NCBI GenBank assembly: GCA_951802195.1
Contig: OX637632.1
Coordinates: forward strand, 1 to 64,000
Reading direction: 5' to 3'
DNA from: Tausonia pullulans
Taxonomy: Eukaryota; Basidiomycota; Tremellomycetes; Cystofilobasidiales; Mrakiaceae
Length of the DNA stretch: 64,000 nucleotides
This document shows, piece by piece, positions 1-9,798 of the stretch. Position numbers and translations under genes: made by a program. The notes beneath the pieces are model-generated. The model searched no databases and was not told the origin of the DNA. It saw only the letters and a list, made by a program, of their open reading frames with translations. Numbering within the stretch: position 1 is the first letter of the stretch; each line of letters opens with the position of its first letter.

Positions 1-190
1 ACCGACCCAACCTACCGACCCAACCTACCGACCCAACCTACCGACCCAACCTACCGACCCAACCTACCGACCCAACCTACCGACCCAACCTACCGACCCA
101 ACCTACCGACCCAACCTACCGACCCAACCTACCGACCGACCCAACCTACCGACCGACCCAACCTACCGACCCAACCTACCGACCCAACCT
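1..190. repeat. 13-bp telomere-like tandem array
   Basis: Fourteen head-to-tail units run without interruption from the first base. Units 1-10 (1-130) and 13-14 (165-190) are ACCGACCCAACCT; units 11-12 (131-164) are 17-bp variants with a doubled ACCG. There are no other differences between units. The strand entering the chromosome is C-rich and the other strand reads AGGTTGGGTCGGT, the strand polarity of a telomere. The array stops at 190 and unique DNA follows. The unit differs from TTAGGG-type repeats, so a telomere is an inference from its position at the sequence edge, homogeneity and strand bias. A subtelomeric minisatellite is the alternative. Confidence 0.9.
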
Positions 191-331
191 GTTACATGAT
201 AGTAATCATCAAGGCATGAAAATAGTGCGACTGCAGCCTAGCCTATGGACAAGTTCAACCCGTCCCGACCTTCCGCTGGCTTCGTTGAGGATCCCCCATC
301 TTCGCCGCCACGCCGCTTGGTTCTTATCGAT

Positions 332-2969
332 CTACAGATCGTGCTCGTCGGCATTCAGGATGATTATGCCGAACGCGCGGATGCTCTCGACAAATCCCGT
401 CGCTCTCTGCGCGTGACAGATCGAGAGGGTGTCAGCGACATCGGGCTACAAAACGGTAGCAGCATAACAGGTAGACCGCACGAAAGCCTCGTTGACCGAG
501 TGCAGCGATGTCATCGAGTACATGTCGTCGAGGCTGATATGATTGTACCGGAAGATTGCTGTGGTCAGATCCCCTGCCAGCCGCAGTAGCCGATGCGATC
601 AATGAGGGGTAAGCGAATCGATTGAGGACAAGTGACAGAAGCACACCCACAGTAATGCCGAGTGTCGGTCTGGCGGGCGGCCGACAAAGTAAGCGCAAGA
701 GAGGTCAGGGCAGTTCGAAGGCAATTAGTCAGCGGAGTGAGCCGGCGTACATTCCATGGGCCGAGAGCCGGCGTAACGATGATCTCGTTGCCTTTGGCCG
801 CCTCGGCTGCCGTGTGCTTGATGCGAGTGGCAAAGGTTGATCGAATCGAGCCAGCCATGAGCTGCCAGGCTGGAGTGTCGGGCGTCGTTGGCGTGACCGG
901 GGCAGGCTCGAACCTGCGCCATGCGAGAGACCAGATGTCAGGCGCCAAAGAGCTGCAAGGCAAGGAAGCGATCGGATCAGGGCCGCACCAATCGCCAAAG
1001 GCTTCTTCGACAATGATCTGGCCGACGCCAGGGGCGCTGATGACGTCTTCACCGAAAGCCGTCAGGGTTAGATTGAGCTCTTTAGCCTTGGCCGTGACAA
1101 GCTCGGTGATGTGCTCGCGGACGGCAGCGCCGGATGAGCTTGCGCCGATGCGATGGTGAACAATAGCGGTTGCGGTCTCCGGCAGCGCCTGCGTTCAGAA
1201 ATTGTCGTCAGGGACTTAGTAGACGAAGGCACCCGGAGGGGGGCCAAAGCGTGACAGACGGACAAGGACGCACGTTGACCTTGACGCCACCACTGGATAC
1301 GGTGACGGCCTGCGTTGTGCCGATCAGCGCACCAATTACGTTGTGGCCGGTAAGACGGTACGTGAGGGCCGAGAGAAGCCAGTCGCTAGCGAGCGAGCCC
1401 TTGACAAGCGCTTTGGCATGCCAAGGGAGGTCGACATGTTTCGCGCCGCAGACAAGCGCCGAGTAGATCGGGTTGTCTCTCGTCAAGGTCGGCGGGTGGG
1501 GGTGTGTCTCGAGATGAGCAATGAGGAGCGAGAGGAATCCGATCGACGTGTGACGCCCGTGCGGGGACGAGGCGTGCCCCCCGGTGGCCTTGACAGTGAT
1601 TCTTGCGTTGCCACCCTACAGTCGAGGTCAGCATGTGGGGACAGATGTGAGCAGCTGCGGTACAGTCTGTCTGTGCTGTAGACGTCACGCACGCCCTTCT
1701 CTGCCGTGCCGAACGCGGCGACCGTCTTGCCAAGAGCGTGGACAAAGCCGCCTAGGTGCAGAGAGACCCCAGGGGCAGTCAGTCTTGCGGAAGAACATCA
1801 AAAGCCCAGCAGGTCAGACACTGACCTCCTTCGTCGACGAGCAGCCCAAATCCGTGCCGGCCGTACTTGTTCAACAGGAAAGGAGCAATCGTGCCGGCGC
1901 CGCGGAAGCCGTAGACCTCTAGAGCGAAGCGTAGTAGAAGTACTCGTTAGCACTTGCGGGCTTGCCGGTCGAAGAGGCACAACTCGCCCTCGTCGAAGCC
2001 AAAAGCGAGCACGACGGTCCGGCGCGGCATGTAGCCGACCTCGAGCAACGACTCCACAGCGCTCTATTCAAGGAAGTAGACAATCGCAATAAGTTCGGGC
2101 CCAAGATCCACATTCGTCTGAGCGAAGGCTGTTGCGGACCATGACGCCGATCAGGCTTGACTTGTCTGATGGAGGGCAGGGAGGCTGTCAGCGGGAGCGG
2201 TCGCGGGAGAGTAGCGGATGAAGGCCTTACCATCGATTGCTCCTCTGCCCCAGATAAAATCGCCATCGTCTGAGGAGGGGTCAAGCATCAGCAAGCACTC
2301 GTTGCTCGTCGATGATCGGGCATCGCATTCAGGACGCACAGTGGCCAGAGTAAGGCGGCTGCACCCACTCGTGCAGCGTCGACTGCTCGACAGGGACGAC
2401 ATCTGCGCGGGCGGTTGTGCAGGTCAGCATGAAGCTCATCCAGAGACAAGCCGGGACCGACAGCCCGCACCTTGGTGCGCAGCAAACAGGATCGGCTTGA
2501 GCGAGGGGTCGGCCCCGGTCCACTCGAAGACGAGGCCGTGGGTGTTGACCTTGGTGAGTGTGAGCGAGGCATGTGTCCGCGGGAATGAGCGCTCGAGGTA
2601 GGCGTGGAAGCCGGCAAACTTCTCCCACCGCGCGTCGATGCCAACGTCGCCCATGCCGTCGTACGACTCAGTCTCCACCTGGATCGCGCCGGAGAGCCAG
2701 TCGACGGCGCGGTCCTGGAAGCCGGCCGTCTTCCAGAGCGTATCGGCGGGGGCGTAAAACAGGCTCGCCGGCGTCTTAATTGCCGGCTGCGGGCAGGCGT
2801 TCTCATCAGACAGCTTAGGGACAATCAGTGCTAAGACGTAGATGGCCAGGGCGCTGACGGCAGCGGCGGAGCGAAGGTTCGACCAGGTGAGCGAGGTCGG
2901 CCGGGCGGGCGGGTGCGTACTACCGGGGTGGCTATCGGCAGCGGCTTCGACGGTCGTCTTTTCAACCAT
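332..2969 (-). CDS. CPS1: Vacuolar Gly-Xaa carboxypeptidase (M20, CPS1-like)
   Basis: Zinc metallocarboxypeptidase of the peptidase M20 family; family members release C-terminal residues from peptides in the vacuole. Twelve exons: 2471-2969, 2340-2402, 2231-2269, 2140-2165, 1988-2063, 1826-1918, 1693-1751, 1274-1615, 751-1188, 651-669, 482-573, 332-406. They sum to 1821 nt, giving 606 residues. A single hydrophobic segment near residues 40-60 (motif ALAIYVLALIV) makes it a type II membrane protein, as in yeast Cps1. Metal-site motifs are all present: HQDVVPV, GRGAIDDK, FGFDEEV (catalytic Glu), LLVDEG and NTDTRHYW. The substrate-domain motif TTQAVTVSSGGVKVNALPE is also seen. Intron 5 (1919-1987) has a GC donor; every other intron is GT..AG. 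The ATG at 2969 is chosen because it precedes the membrane anchor. The stop lies only 142 bp from the terminal array, making this the outermost gene. Confidence 0.93.
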
Positions 2970-3918
2970 CGGATGGCGTGTTCGGCGGCGAGGGATTCTG
3001 GAGACGTTGAGCGGTTGGCGGTTGGCGGCGGGACGGTCTGGACGAACAGAAGGAGATGGGTGTCGGCGGGAAGGAAGGGGCGGAAGATCAATCTGGGTCA
3101 GACATCTTAGCGCGGGGCCCCTCCGCTTCCTCGAGCTAACTTTCAATTGCGGACTTCCGCTCGTCCTTGCATGGGCGTGCCGCCCGGCCATGAGAACATC
3201 GCCGGGCTTGCGTGGGCCACCCAAGCTTGGAAGCGATCTCAAAGGGTCCAACGGATCATAAAATGGGCGAGGCAGGCCGGAGGCGTTACAGGCGAAGAGA
3301 CGCGGCAGCGAGGCGGAGTCGGAGGGCTACGTAGCAACGCCTAGAAGGCGAAGAAGCAGGCGCGGGCACGGAGAAGGGAAAGAAAGGAAGAGGAGACGAG
3401 AGAAGAGGCCGTAGGCGGGCAAAAGGCCGCGCCAGTGGTCAAAGAGAGCAACAGTGGAGGGAGAAAGAGTCCCGCCAGTGGAGATGACGACGGATAAGGA
3501 GGGGAAAGACGTGCGACCGTCGAACTTGGAGCACCTCTCGTTCTCGGTGAGGGGGAGGTGGTGAAGGAGAGAAGAGGATATTGGAGTTGTGACGAGCGCG
3601 GCGCGAGGCGCCAAGCCAGCGGCGGCAACAGGCGGCTGCGCGCGCACTGGCAGCGGCGGCCGGCGTGGCGGTCGCGGCCACCCGCTTGCCGATGCGAGCC
3701 TGACGGCTGGACGCATCTGCTTATATCTCCTCTTTTCGCCTTCCATGGACAACCCTCCTCTCCCACCCCTCCCCAGCTAGAGACCTCAATCCAGTGCTTG
3801 CCGACTGAGGCCAGTCTCGCCCTTCTTCTGGCCGCTCTCCCTCCACTGTTGTAAACGTCCTGACTGTTAAGGTCAAAGGTTCGCCCTGGGGTCCAATGTG
3901 GATGCAAGCTTGCTACGA
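2970..3918. other. Gene-free upstream region of CPS1
   Basis: No exon set with recognisable protein features was found on either strand. A TAAAAT-like stretch lies near 3258, but I cannot assign it to a promoter. The 188-codon open frame on the minus strand (3341-3907) is low complexity (Ser/Pro/Arg) and looks like GC-driven chance. Confidence 0.5.
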
Positions 3919-4303
3919 TGTTAGGATTGGCCCAAGAGTCGATGGCAGAGAAGATTGGGCGAGGAGAGGGACGTTGGTGACGAAGTGCACTGAGAGCGGA
4001 GGTGGGTGATGAGATGGAACTGAAGTGGCGGAGGTGACACGGGCTCGCTTGAGGGTCTTGGGCAAGTTTGTCGGGTCCAAATGATAGTCAGAGTGCAGAA
4101 CGAAATCTGCGATGAAATGAACGTTTTATGGACGAGTGATGAGAATAAGGGAGTGATGAGAAAGTTTAGAAAGCAAAGAGTGTGGGACAGATGAGGCAAC
4201 AAAGGAATAAAGGAATGGTAATGCTGATCAAGCAAGGGAAAGGCTATTGGCGCCGCGTTGGCCTGGCGCAGGGTCGAGGTAACCAGTCCGCTAGATCCTG
4301 ACA
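3919..4303 (-). mobile_element. Solo LTR copy, opposite orientation
   Basis: Reverse-complement member of the LTR family seen at 4848, 12735, 18204, 22170 and 27827. It begins TGTTAGGATTGGCCCAAG and closes at ATCCTGACA. It shares with the other copies the central blocks around the GACTATCATTTGG-like core and the CCTTGGGCCAATCCTA end. The closing boundary falls at an internal TGTCAG of longer copies, so its outer part may be shortened. No flanking duplication was seen. No internal coding region is attached. Orientation is relative to the other copies only. Confidence 0.75.
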
Positions 4304-4847
4304 GTGAGCCTGAACAAATCAGGTTGGCGATGTCGGGGTCCATGAAGAGAGTCTGTGGACAGAGAGTGGTCATATATTCTCAAAAAGAACTGTTGTTCCG
4401 AGAGCCTACTCAAGGTAGCACAGAATTGGAGATATGGACCGCAGCGCGAGACTCTAGAAGATGGCTCAATCCGACAGACCTGGAGGTGCGCATGCAACGG
4501 GTATCGAGAACGATCAACCAGAACAAAAGAAGACGTAACCTAAGAGTAGCCAGACACCAAGTGCAGACCCAGGCATGGTCCTGACTCGTTGACGATGTAC
4601 AAGGGGCGTCTCGCCGTCGTCGACAAGCTCTGCATCCGGGAAGATTGGCCGAAGGTCCGTCAGTGTCGGATCGAACAGATACAGGGAAAGGACAAGAGGT
4701 AAACAGCTCATCATTATTGAGCAGGCTCAATTGGTGCTGTGCTCTCCGACAAGGGATAGATACTTGGCGTTGCCCTGCATCAGGATCGAGAGATCAGTGA
4801 CGGCCGTCAAAGTTTGGGCTGTTCTTGGGTTCTCCGCATAGGCGTGA
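4304..4847. other. Gene-free stretch between two LTRs
   Basis: No coding or RNA feature recognised between the two LTR copies. Open frames here are short and lack family motifs. Confidence 0.4.
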
Positions 4848-5209
4848 TGTCAGGATCTCACAGATTTATCACATGGGCTCCGCGCCTATGTTGCTGTCAG
4901 GTTCTCGCGGACCCGCCACCTTGGCTCCGCGCTTGCGTACATCGATCCCCCTTACTTACTTGGCTCCCGCACCTTCGGTTACTCTTCAGCCACACTGTCC
5001 CACACTCTTTGTTTATTTCCCTTTCGTCCATAAGACGCTTAGTTCATCGTACCCTTTGTTCTACACTCTGACTATCATTTGGATACGATAAACCTGCCCA
5101 AGACCCCAAGCGAGCCTGTGTCACTACCAGCTCTTCAGTCTACTGTTCCATCGACGCCCCTCCCCTCACTCATCCTCCTCCGCCCTTGACCCTTGGGCCA
5201 ATCCTAACA
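4848..5209 (+). mobile_element. Solo LTR with target-site duplication
   Basis: A 362-bp solo LTR starting TGTCAGGATCTCAC and ending CCAATCCTAACA, so it has the TG..CA ends and the short terminal inverted repeat expected of LTRs. It is flanked by a perfect 5-bp direct repeat, CGTGA at 4843-4847 and CGTGA at 5210-5214, the mark of integrase-mediated insertion. The full element is reduced to a single LTR, probably by recombination between the two ends. It is the best defined copy in the window and fixes the family boundaries. The mitochondrial rRNA-like sequence starts right after it. Confidence 0.88.
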
Positions 5210-5214
5210 CGTGA

Positions 5215-5480
5215 CCTACAGGATAAGCCAGAGGAACAGGGGGCTCGGTCCTTGCGGACTGAAGTCCCTACTCTCTTAGGTCTGGAAGTGCAAGATAGAA
5301 ACGATACTGCCTCACGACGTATTGAACTCAACTCGGGTACCTTGTTACTGGGCGAACAGCCCAACCCTTTATAGCTTCTGCGCCTTAAGGAGAAGATCAG
5401 TCAACATCGAGGTACAAGCCGCAGCTCTGATGCGGGCTCTCAGATGCGATTATGCTGTTATCCCTAGCGTAACTTTTCGG
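5215..5480 (-). pseudogene. rnl: Nuclear copy of mitochondrial LSU rRNA (rnl), inverted part
   Basis: Read on the minus strand this matches the conserved domain V part of bacterial/mitochondrial 23S-type rRNA. Signature blocks on the plus strand are the complements of the peptidyl-transferase region: CTCACGACGTATTGAAC, GGGCGAACAGCCCAACCC, CATCGAGGT and CTGTTATCCCTAGCGTAAC. It is a nuclear mitochondrial insertion (NUMT) and not a nuclear rRNA gene. At about 5480 the match switches strand, so this piece is inverted relative to the next one. The left boundary is next to the solo LTR. Confidence 0.88.
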
Positions 5481-5870
5481 CTGAAAGTAATGAATGGTGT
5501 CCTGCACGAATGGTGCAACGATCGCCTTCCTGTCTCAAAGAGAAAGCCAGTGAAATCGCAATAGCCGTGAAGATACGGCTTAAGAGTGCTTAGACGAAAA
5601 GACCCTATGCAACTTCACTCTACCGTGGTAGTACACCAGGCATCCATTCCATCCAGTAATAGAGGGGAGTAGAATGAAACTACCGACCCAACCAACATAT
5701 GAGAGACCCTCTGGAAGTTATGCCTTGCCTTTGCCAAGTTCTGAGTTTGTTGGGACGACAGCCTTCAATAAAGTAACGGAGGCGAGCAATGACTACCGAA
5801 TAGCTTAGTTGGACACTGACACCGCAAGCAGCCCCCGCCGCAGGCGTGGGGGGATCCACTAGGAACAAAT
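5481..5870 (+). pseudogene. rnl: Nuclear copy of mitochondrial LSU rRNA (rnl), direct part
   Basis: Read on the plus strand this matches the rRNA segment that lies 5' of the inverted piece in an intact gene. Blocks are CCTGCACGAATGGTGCAACGA, the helix CCGTGAAGATACGGCT, the near-universal GACGAAAAGACCCTATGC, and further on AAAGTAACGGAGGCG and TTGGACACTGACACCGCAAGC. Within it, at 5680-5693, lies a 14-base match to the terminal array unit at a place where the rRNA alignment appears to be interrupted. With the inverted piece this makes a rearranged mitochondrial insertion. The right end (about 5835-5870) is not clearly rRNA. Confidence 0.85.
5680..5693 (+). repeat. Interstitial copy of the terminal repeat
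   Basis: CTACCGACCCAACC is an exact 14-base match to the array at 1-190 (one unit plus one base), lying inside the mitochondrial rRNA-like insertion. Confidence 0.7.
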
Positions 5871-5873
5871 ACA

Positions 5874-5944
5874 TGGAGAAGCAGGGAATCGAACCCTGTA
5901 GTCGTTGGTGCAAGCAACGCATGATACCCTTTCATCACTTCCCC
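5874..5944 (-). tRNA. trnA: Mitochondrial-type tRNA-Ala(UGC) in nuclear insertion
   Basis: On the minus strand the 71 nt fold as a full cloverleaf. The acceptor stem GGGGAAG pairs with CTTCTCC (one G-U) and is followed by the discriminator A. The D stem is ATGA/TCAT. The anticodon stem CGTTG/CAACG holds the loop CTTGCAC with anticodon TGC (alanine). The T stem CAGGG/CCCTG has loop TTCGATT. All stems are intact. It is AT-richer than nuclear neighbours and sits directly beside the rnl pieces, so it came with the mitochondrial insertion. Whether it is transcribed in the nucleus cannot be seen; the T loop and D loop could serve as an internal promoter. Confidence 0.85.
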
Positions 5945-6560
5945 GGATAGCGGAGAAGCAAGGCGAAGACTGAGTGGCTGAGATGACGACGGGTAGGAGC
6001 GATCGCAGGCTGACGGGCGAGGACGAGGGCTTGGGCGAAGACGAGAGCGGGGATGACGAAACGGTGTGAAGAGTAGGTGAAGGGGCTTGACTGAGGAGGG
6101 GTTTGGCGATCACGTCTACGACGCTCCATCTCTGCGTCGGAGAGGGCCGCGAGGCCGAGAGGAGGCATCGACCTCCATGGGATCGAAGCCGGAGACTGAA
6201 GTACCGACCATAGGTGTGACTGGGGTAAAGATGCGGCGAGCGGGAGGGACGCCTGGGACGACGGTAGGGCGGTTGACGTGGCGGGGTGTATGGGCGTGGA
6301 GGAAATCAACGAGGGCGTTGTCCCACTTGATGGCGGCATCGATGAGGTCGTCGAGGTTGGCATAGTTCTGAGCATGGACGAGGCGTTCTTTGACATCAAA
6401 CTTGAGACCGTCGAAGAAGTTGAAGCGGTGGTATTGATGGCCAAAGTCGAGGATGAACATGTGGCGTTTGTACTCGAAGGCGTAGTTGGAGGCCGAGGTC
6501 GTTTGACGAAGATCCTTGAAGGCGCGACGACCGAAACTAGGTTACATTTTCATCTCGTAT
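5945..6560 (-). mobile_element. Ty3/gypsy-type gag relic
   Basis: The minus-strand translation shows a retrotransposon gag (capsid) segment. Typical features are a FKDLRQTTSASNYAFEYK-like block, an F..GL.FDVKERL block, a NLDDLIDAAIKWDNAL block and a DPMEVD motif ahead of an Arg-rich stretch. This is the usual order before a zinc knuckle in chromovirus-like gag proteins. Neither protease nor polymerase is present and no paired LTRs flank it, so it is an old broken fragment. It abuts the mitochondrial insertion, forming a composite repeat cluster at 3.9-6.6 kb. Confidence 0.75.
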
Positions 6561-6723
6561 AGATCTATTGAAACTCTGTCCACAGTCGCGCAAGGCCTGC
6601 ATTTGTACCCGCGTTGACTTCGGTGGTAAGACAATCCAACAGCCGACTCAACCGTAGCCCAACTGGCATCCTTTCACCGACGGCGAGAACCCCCATTCTG
6701 CCGACGCAACCGTTGCAAGAATG

Positions 6724-9700
6724 TCAGCGTCCAGACTGCTCCATGGGATTAAGTATAGTACAGCAACGTTCAAAGACAAACCGGAAGTAGCCAACTTCCT
6801 CCATCAGCGCGACAACAGCCTGGGCGTCTTCCCGCAACTTGGCCGCCCGAACGAACCGAAGCGTGACCTTGGCAGCAATGAACCAGGTGTAGTTCATAAA
6901 GCTTGAGCCGCGCACACAATGAGATAGAGTCAGCAAACGCCCGCCGAGTTTCGGGCAACGTTGGACTGACTAATGTAGTAGCTTAAAGTCGTAGTTCGTC
7001 GTAGATAGGCGCTGAAGGTTGTGTAGCAAGCATCCAGTCGCGTAGCGGAGTCGCTTGCTGCTGAAGCAATCCAAGTTCTCGTCTCAATTGAGAGGAAGCG
7101 ATTGTCAGATTATATTAGACCCAAAGATGAGGTTGAAAGTCAACTCACAGTCCGCGTACGGCCCATGAAGGTGCATTAGGCAGATGTAAGGGATCGAGTG
7201 CATTCCGAATAGATCTGAGTCGACGCTCTGCGCCACAGCGGTGGATCCTTTACTCCCGTCGGAAAGGTAGATGCAATCACGACAATCTTGCGGGATGGAA
7301 GATCCGGAGCAATGCTGAAGTTAGCGAATGTCAAAGGGTTGAGGAAGGGGCAGGTAGGACGTACTCAAACAACTGGACGAGGAGGTCAAGGCTCTTCATT
7401 TGTGCCAATGCTCCCCCTCGAATGCCCAGAGCTTCGACCCTTCGGACGTGGTCGTTCACCTGGGCGGATCTAACAATTAGCCTATGTGAGCGACGTCAAT
7501 CTGTAAGACACGCTCACCTCCTTCATCAAAAGGCAGCCTTTACCAGTGAGGCCGTAGGGGTTGTCGTGGGGCGACTGATGGGTGGAGAAGAGGTTGGGCG
7601 TGGAGATAAACTCCTTCGGCTCGGGCACGCCTGACTCGTACGCAGAACTGGAGGAGCAGATAGGGAGGCCGACCGACATATCGTATGACGAGAGCGAACC
7701 TGCCCAACCGCTCGTGTGGGACGAGGTGACATCATGCAGGAAACTGGCGCACGAGAGCAAAGTCAGCAACTGCAAGTGCATTTCAAGCATTGAGGAAAGA
7801 CAATCGGGCTCACAGCTTCCACCAACTGCGCAAACGGTCACCCAGCAAGAGAGCTCTTGTCAGTCAGTCTCAGAGGGCGGTGGAAATCATAGCTCACAGG
7901 TTCTGACGTTCAACTCGCTCAATGTCGTCCGCGGCTTCGTCCCCATCGACGGGTCAGCTCAGACGACCAGGTTTCGCTCAGATGACCAAAGATCATCTCA
8001 TACAAGAGTGCTTACGAGGGGAAAGGATGGTAGGCCGAAAGACCTTACCTGGTCGGTCTGTGAGTTGATGGTCATTCAAGCCAAGAGGGATGGCGAGTCT
8101 GAGATGTAGGATACCACAGGGCATTGATCAGTGTCACAGAGCACTGATCGGCGTACAGTCCCGAACAGAGCCTCAATGTTGTCCGTACCGACTCGCTTGA
8201 CCAACCCAGTTCCAACCCTGCATACACCAGGAAGCAGCTCGTCAGCACTAGCGGATGCCGAAGCTGAGCAGAGAAGAGCGAACGCACCTCAATCCACTTA
8301 GCGTTTCCGTAGCAATACTCGGACATCAAGACGCCGCATGTGACGAGGCTAACCCACGTCTTCGGGTTGCTCAAAGAAGACTGGAAATACTTCGTCGCCC
8401 AGCGGGAGTGGATCGACGCAAAGTCCTCGTCGCCTGGTTGGAGAGGGCCGAGACCATCTGATGTTGGGAGGGGCTGCTCGACGTTCAAATGACAAATGTA
8501 GTCAAGCTTCTCCTCGGCGGGAGTGGAGTAGACTGCGCTGGAAGGGATAATGACAAAATCAGATCGCTGGGAATCACGTTAACGGGAGACTCGGAAGAAC
8601 TCACGCAGTGTAGCGCTGCAGTAAGAGGGAGCGGAGAGTACTCTGGTTATCAGAGCGTTTAGCGACGAGATCAAAAGGAGGGAGGACCCGCACCGCAGAA
8701 AGAGCACATATGGCATGCAGCAGCGCAGGATGAGGGAAATCCTCGTGTGTAGGTGGCAGAGTTAATCGATGTCGAAATCTCGCTCGGTTGAGGAGTTGAG
8801 CGCCTCCGGGCACAACCGAGAAGAATACATCAGCGATGTGGTCCATCAGGGCTGGGGAAGGCAAATGCGGCGGCCAGGAGGGCCATAGAAGCACCAAAAG
8901 CTCGTCGCTGATACCTTGGCCTAGTGGAGTTGTTCTTCTGGTGCTCGTTTCTGATGGATCGGAAGAGGGGAAGGTGTCGAGTGTGACGTCGTGTGGAAAG
9001 GGCTGAATTGCTTGTTGCGAAAGAGAACTTGGCGGTGTCCACTGCCTTATGACGGCTTTCTGACCACATGCTGAAATCTGTAGATGACTCTGACTGGGCG
9101 ACGGAGAGGGAGCACGCGAGGAGACGAGTGTCGATGCTGCTACAGGTGCGCAAAGGATTAACAAGAGAGTTCAATCGCAGCAAGATGATAAGGCAGACTG
9201 AAGTGACTCACTAAGAAGCGCTTCCAACGTAGCAAGGCGTTCCTCCAAAGCGTAGACCTTGCCTTCGAGCGGGCAAGAGCGGTGCCCTTGGGGGCTGTCA
9301 AACTCGGCTCCTTTCCCGCGCGCGCGAGATAACAACGACGTGGAGCTCGGTTCTTGGTCGATGTAGGTGCAAATCGGAGGGAGAGGCGGATCTTCAAGCC
9401 TTAAGACGCCTGCACACACCAGAGGTGAAGAAGGGGTTTCAGGCAACGGCCGGGGTTGTCCTTAGAGCCACGAAGGCGACCCACGAGCAGCATTCCTGTG
9501 CGACCTCAAGCAGGAACCGCAGGTCGGGCGACTACCGTCGCACTTCTGTAACGGCCACCCAGCCTCCCTTAGGTTAAACTCCTTCTAGACTCCAGTCTCC
9601 TAGGCGATATGGCTTACCGTCTTCCGTTTCTTACACTGACCCACTCGAACGGATGGCGAAGGAGGCACCACAGATCATCAGCTCGGAGCTGCTGGGTCGA

Positions 9701-9798
9701 AGGTGAAAGATCGAGCTTACGTTGGTGCACGCCTTGATTTTCTTCTCAACGAACTGAAGCGACGTGCTGGTCGAAGGGATTTGGCCTGTCGGGGTCAT
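6724..9798 (-). CDS. Zn2Cys6 fungal transcription factor
   Basis: A zinc-cluster regulator with a C-terminal fungal-specific factor domain. The first exons are 9721-9798 (MTPTGQI... to ACTN), 9618-9635 (an 18-nt exon coding CKKRKT) and one starting at 9545 (KCDGSRPTCGSCL). Spliced, they give the C-x2-C-x6-C-D-G-x-R-P-x-C-x2-C cluster; the sixth Cys is probably in PPICTYI (about 9360). A linker helix LEERLATLEALL follows. The long exon around 8610-9135 carries LPSPALMDHIADVFF and PALLHAICALSAVRV, typical of the middle homology region. Later exons hold AGLELGW, ERQNLWW, SGWAGSLSSYDMSVGLP, DHVRRVEALG and finally MNYTWFIAAKVTLRF. The gene has roughly a dozen exons and I did not fix all borders. 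No broken motif was seen. The end at 6724 is the stop of the last recognisable exon. It is divergent from the MFS gene (496 bp apart). Confidence 0.82.

Noticed and set aside
332-2969. CPS1 as a frameshifted pseudogene
   Set aside because: The apparent frame breaks all coincide with introns having branch points and acceptors, and the spliced length is exactly 607 codons.
3341-3907. 188-codon minus-strand open frame
   Set aside because: Low-complexity Ser/Pro/Arg sequence upstream of CPS1 with no recognisable feature.
5849-5862. GGGGGATCCACTAG, identical to part of a common cloning polylinker
   Set aside because: Only 14 bases match and the flanks do not continue as vector, so contamination is not supported.
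5215-5870. Nuclear rDNA unit
   Set aside because: The match is to mitochondrial/bacterial-type large rRNA, in two orientations, next to a mitochondrial-type tRNA.
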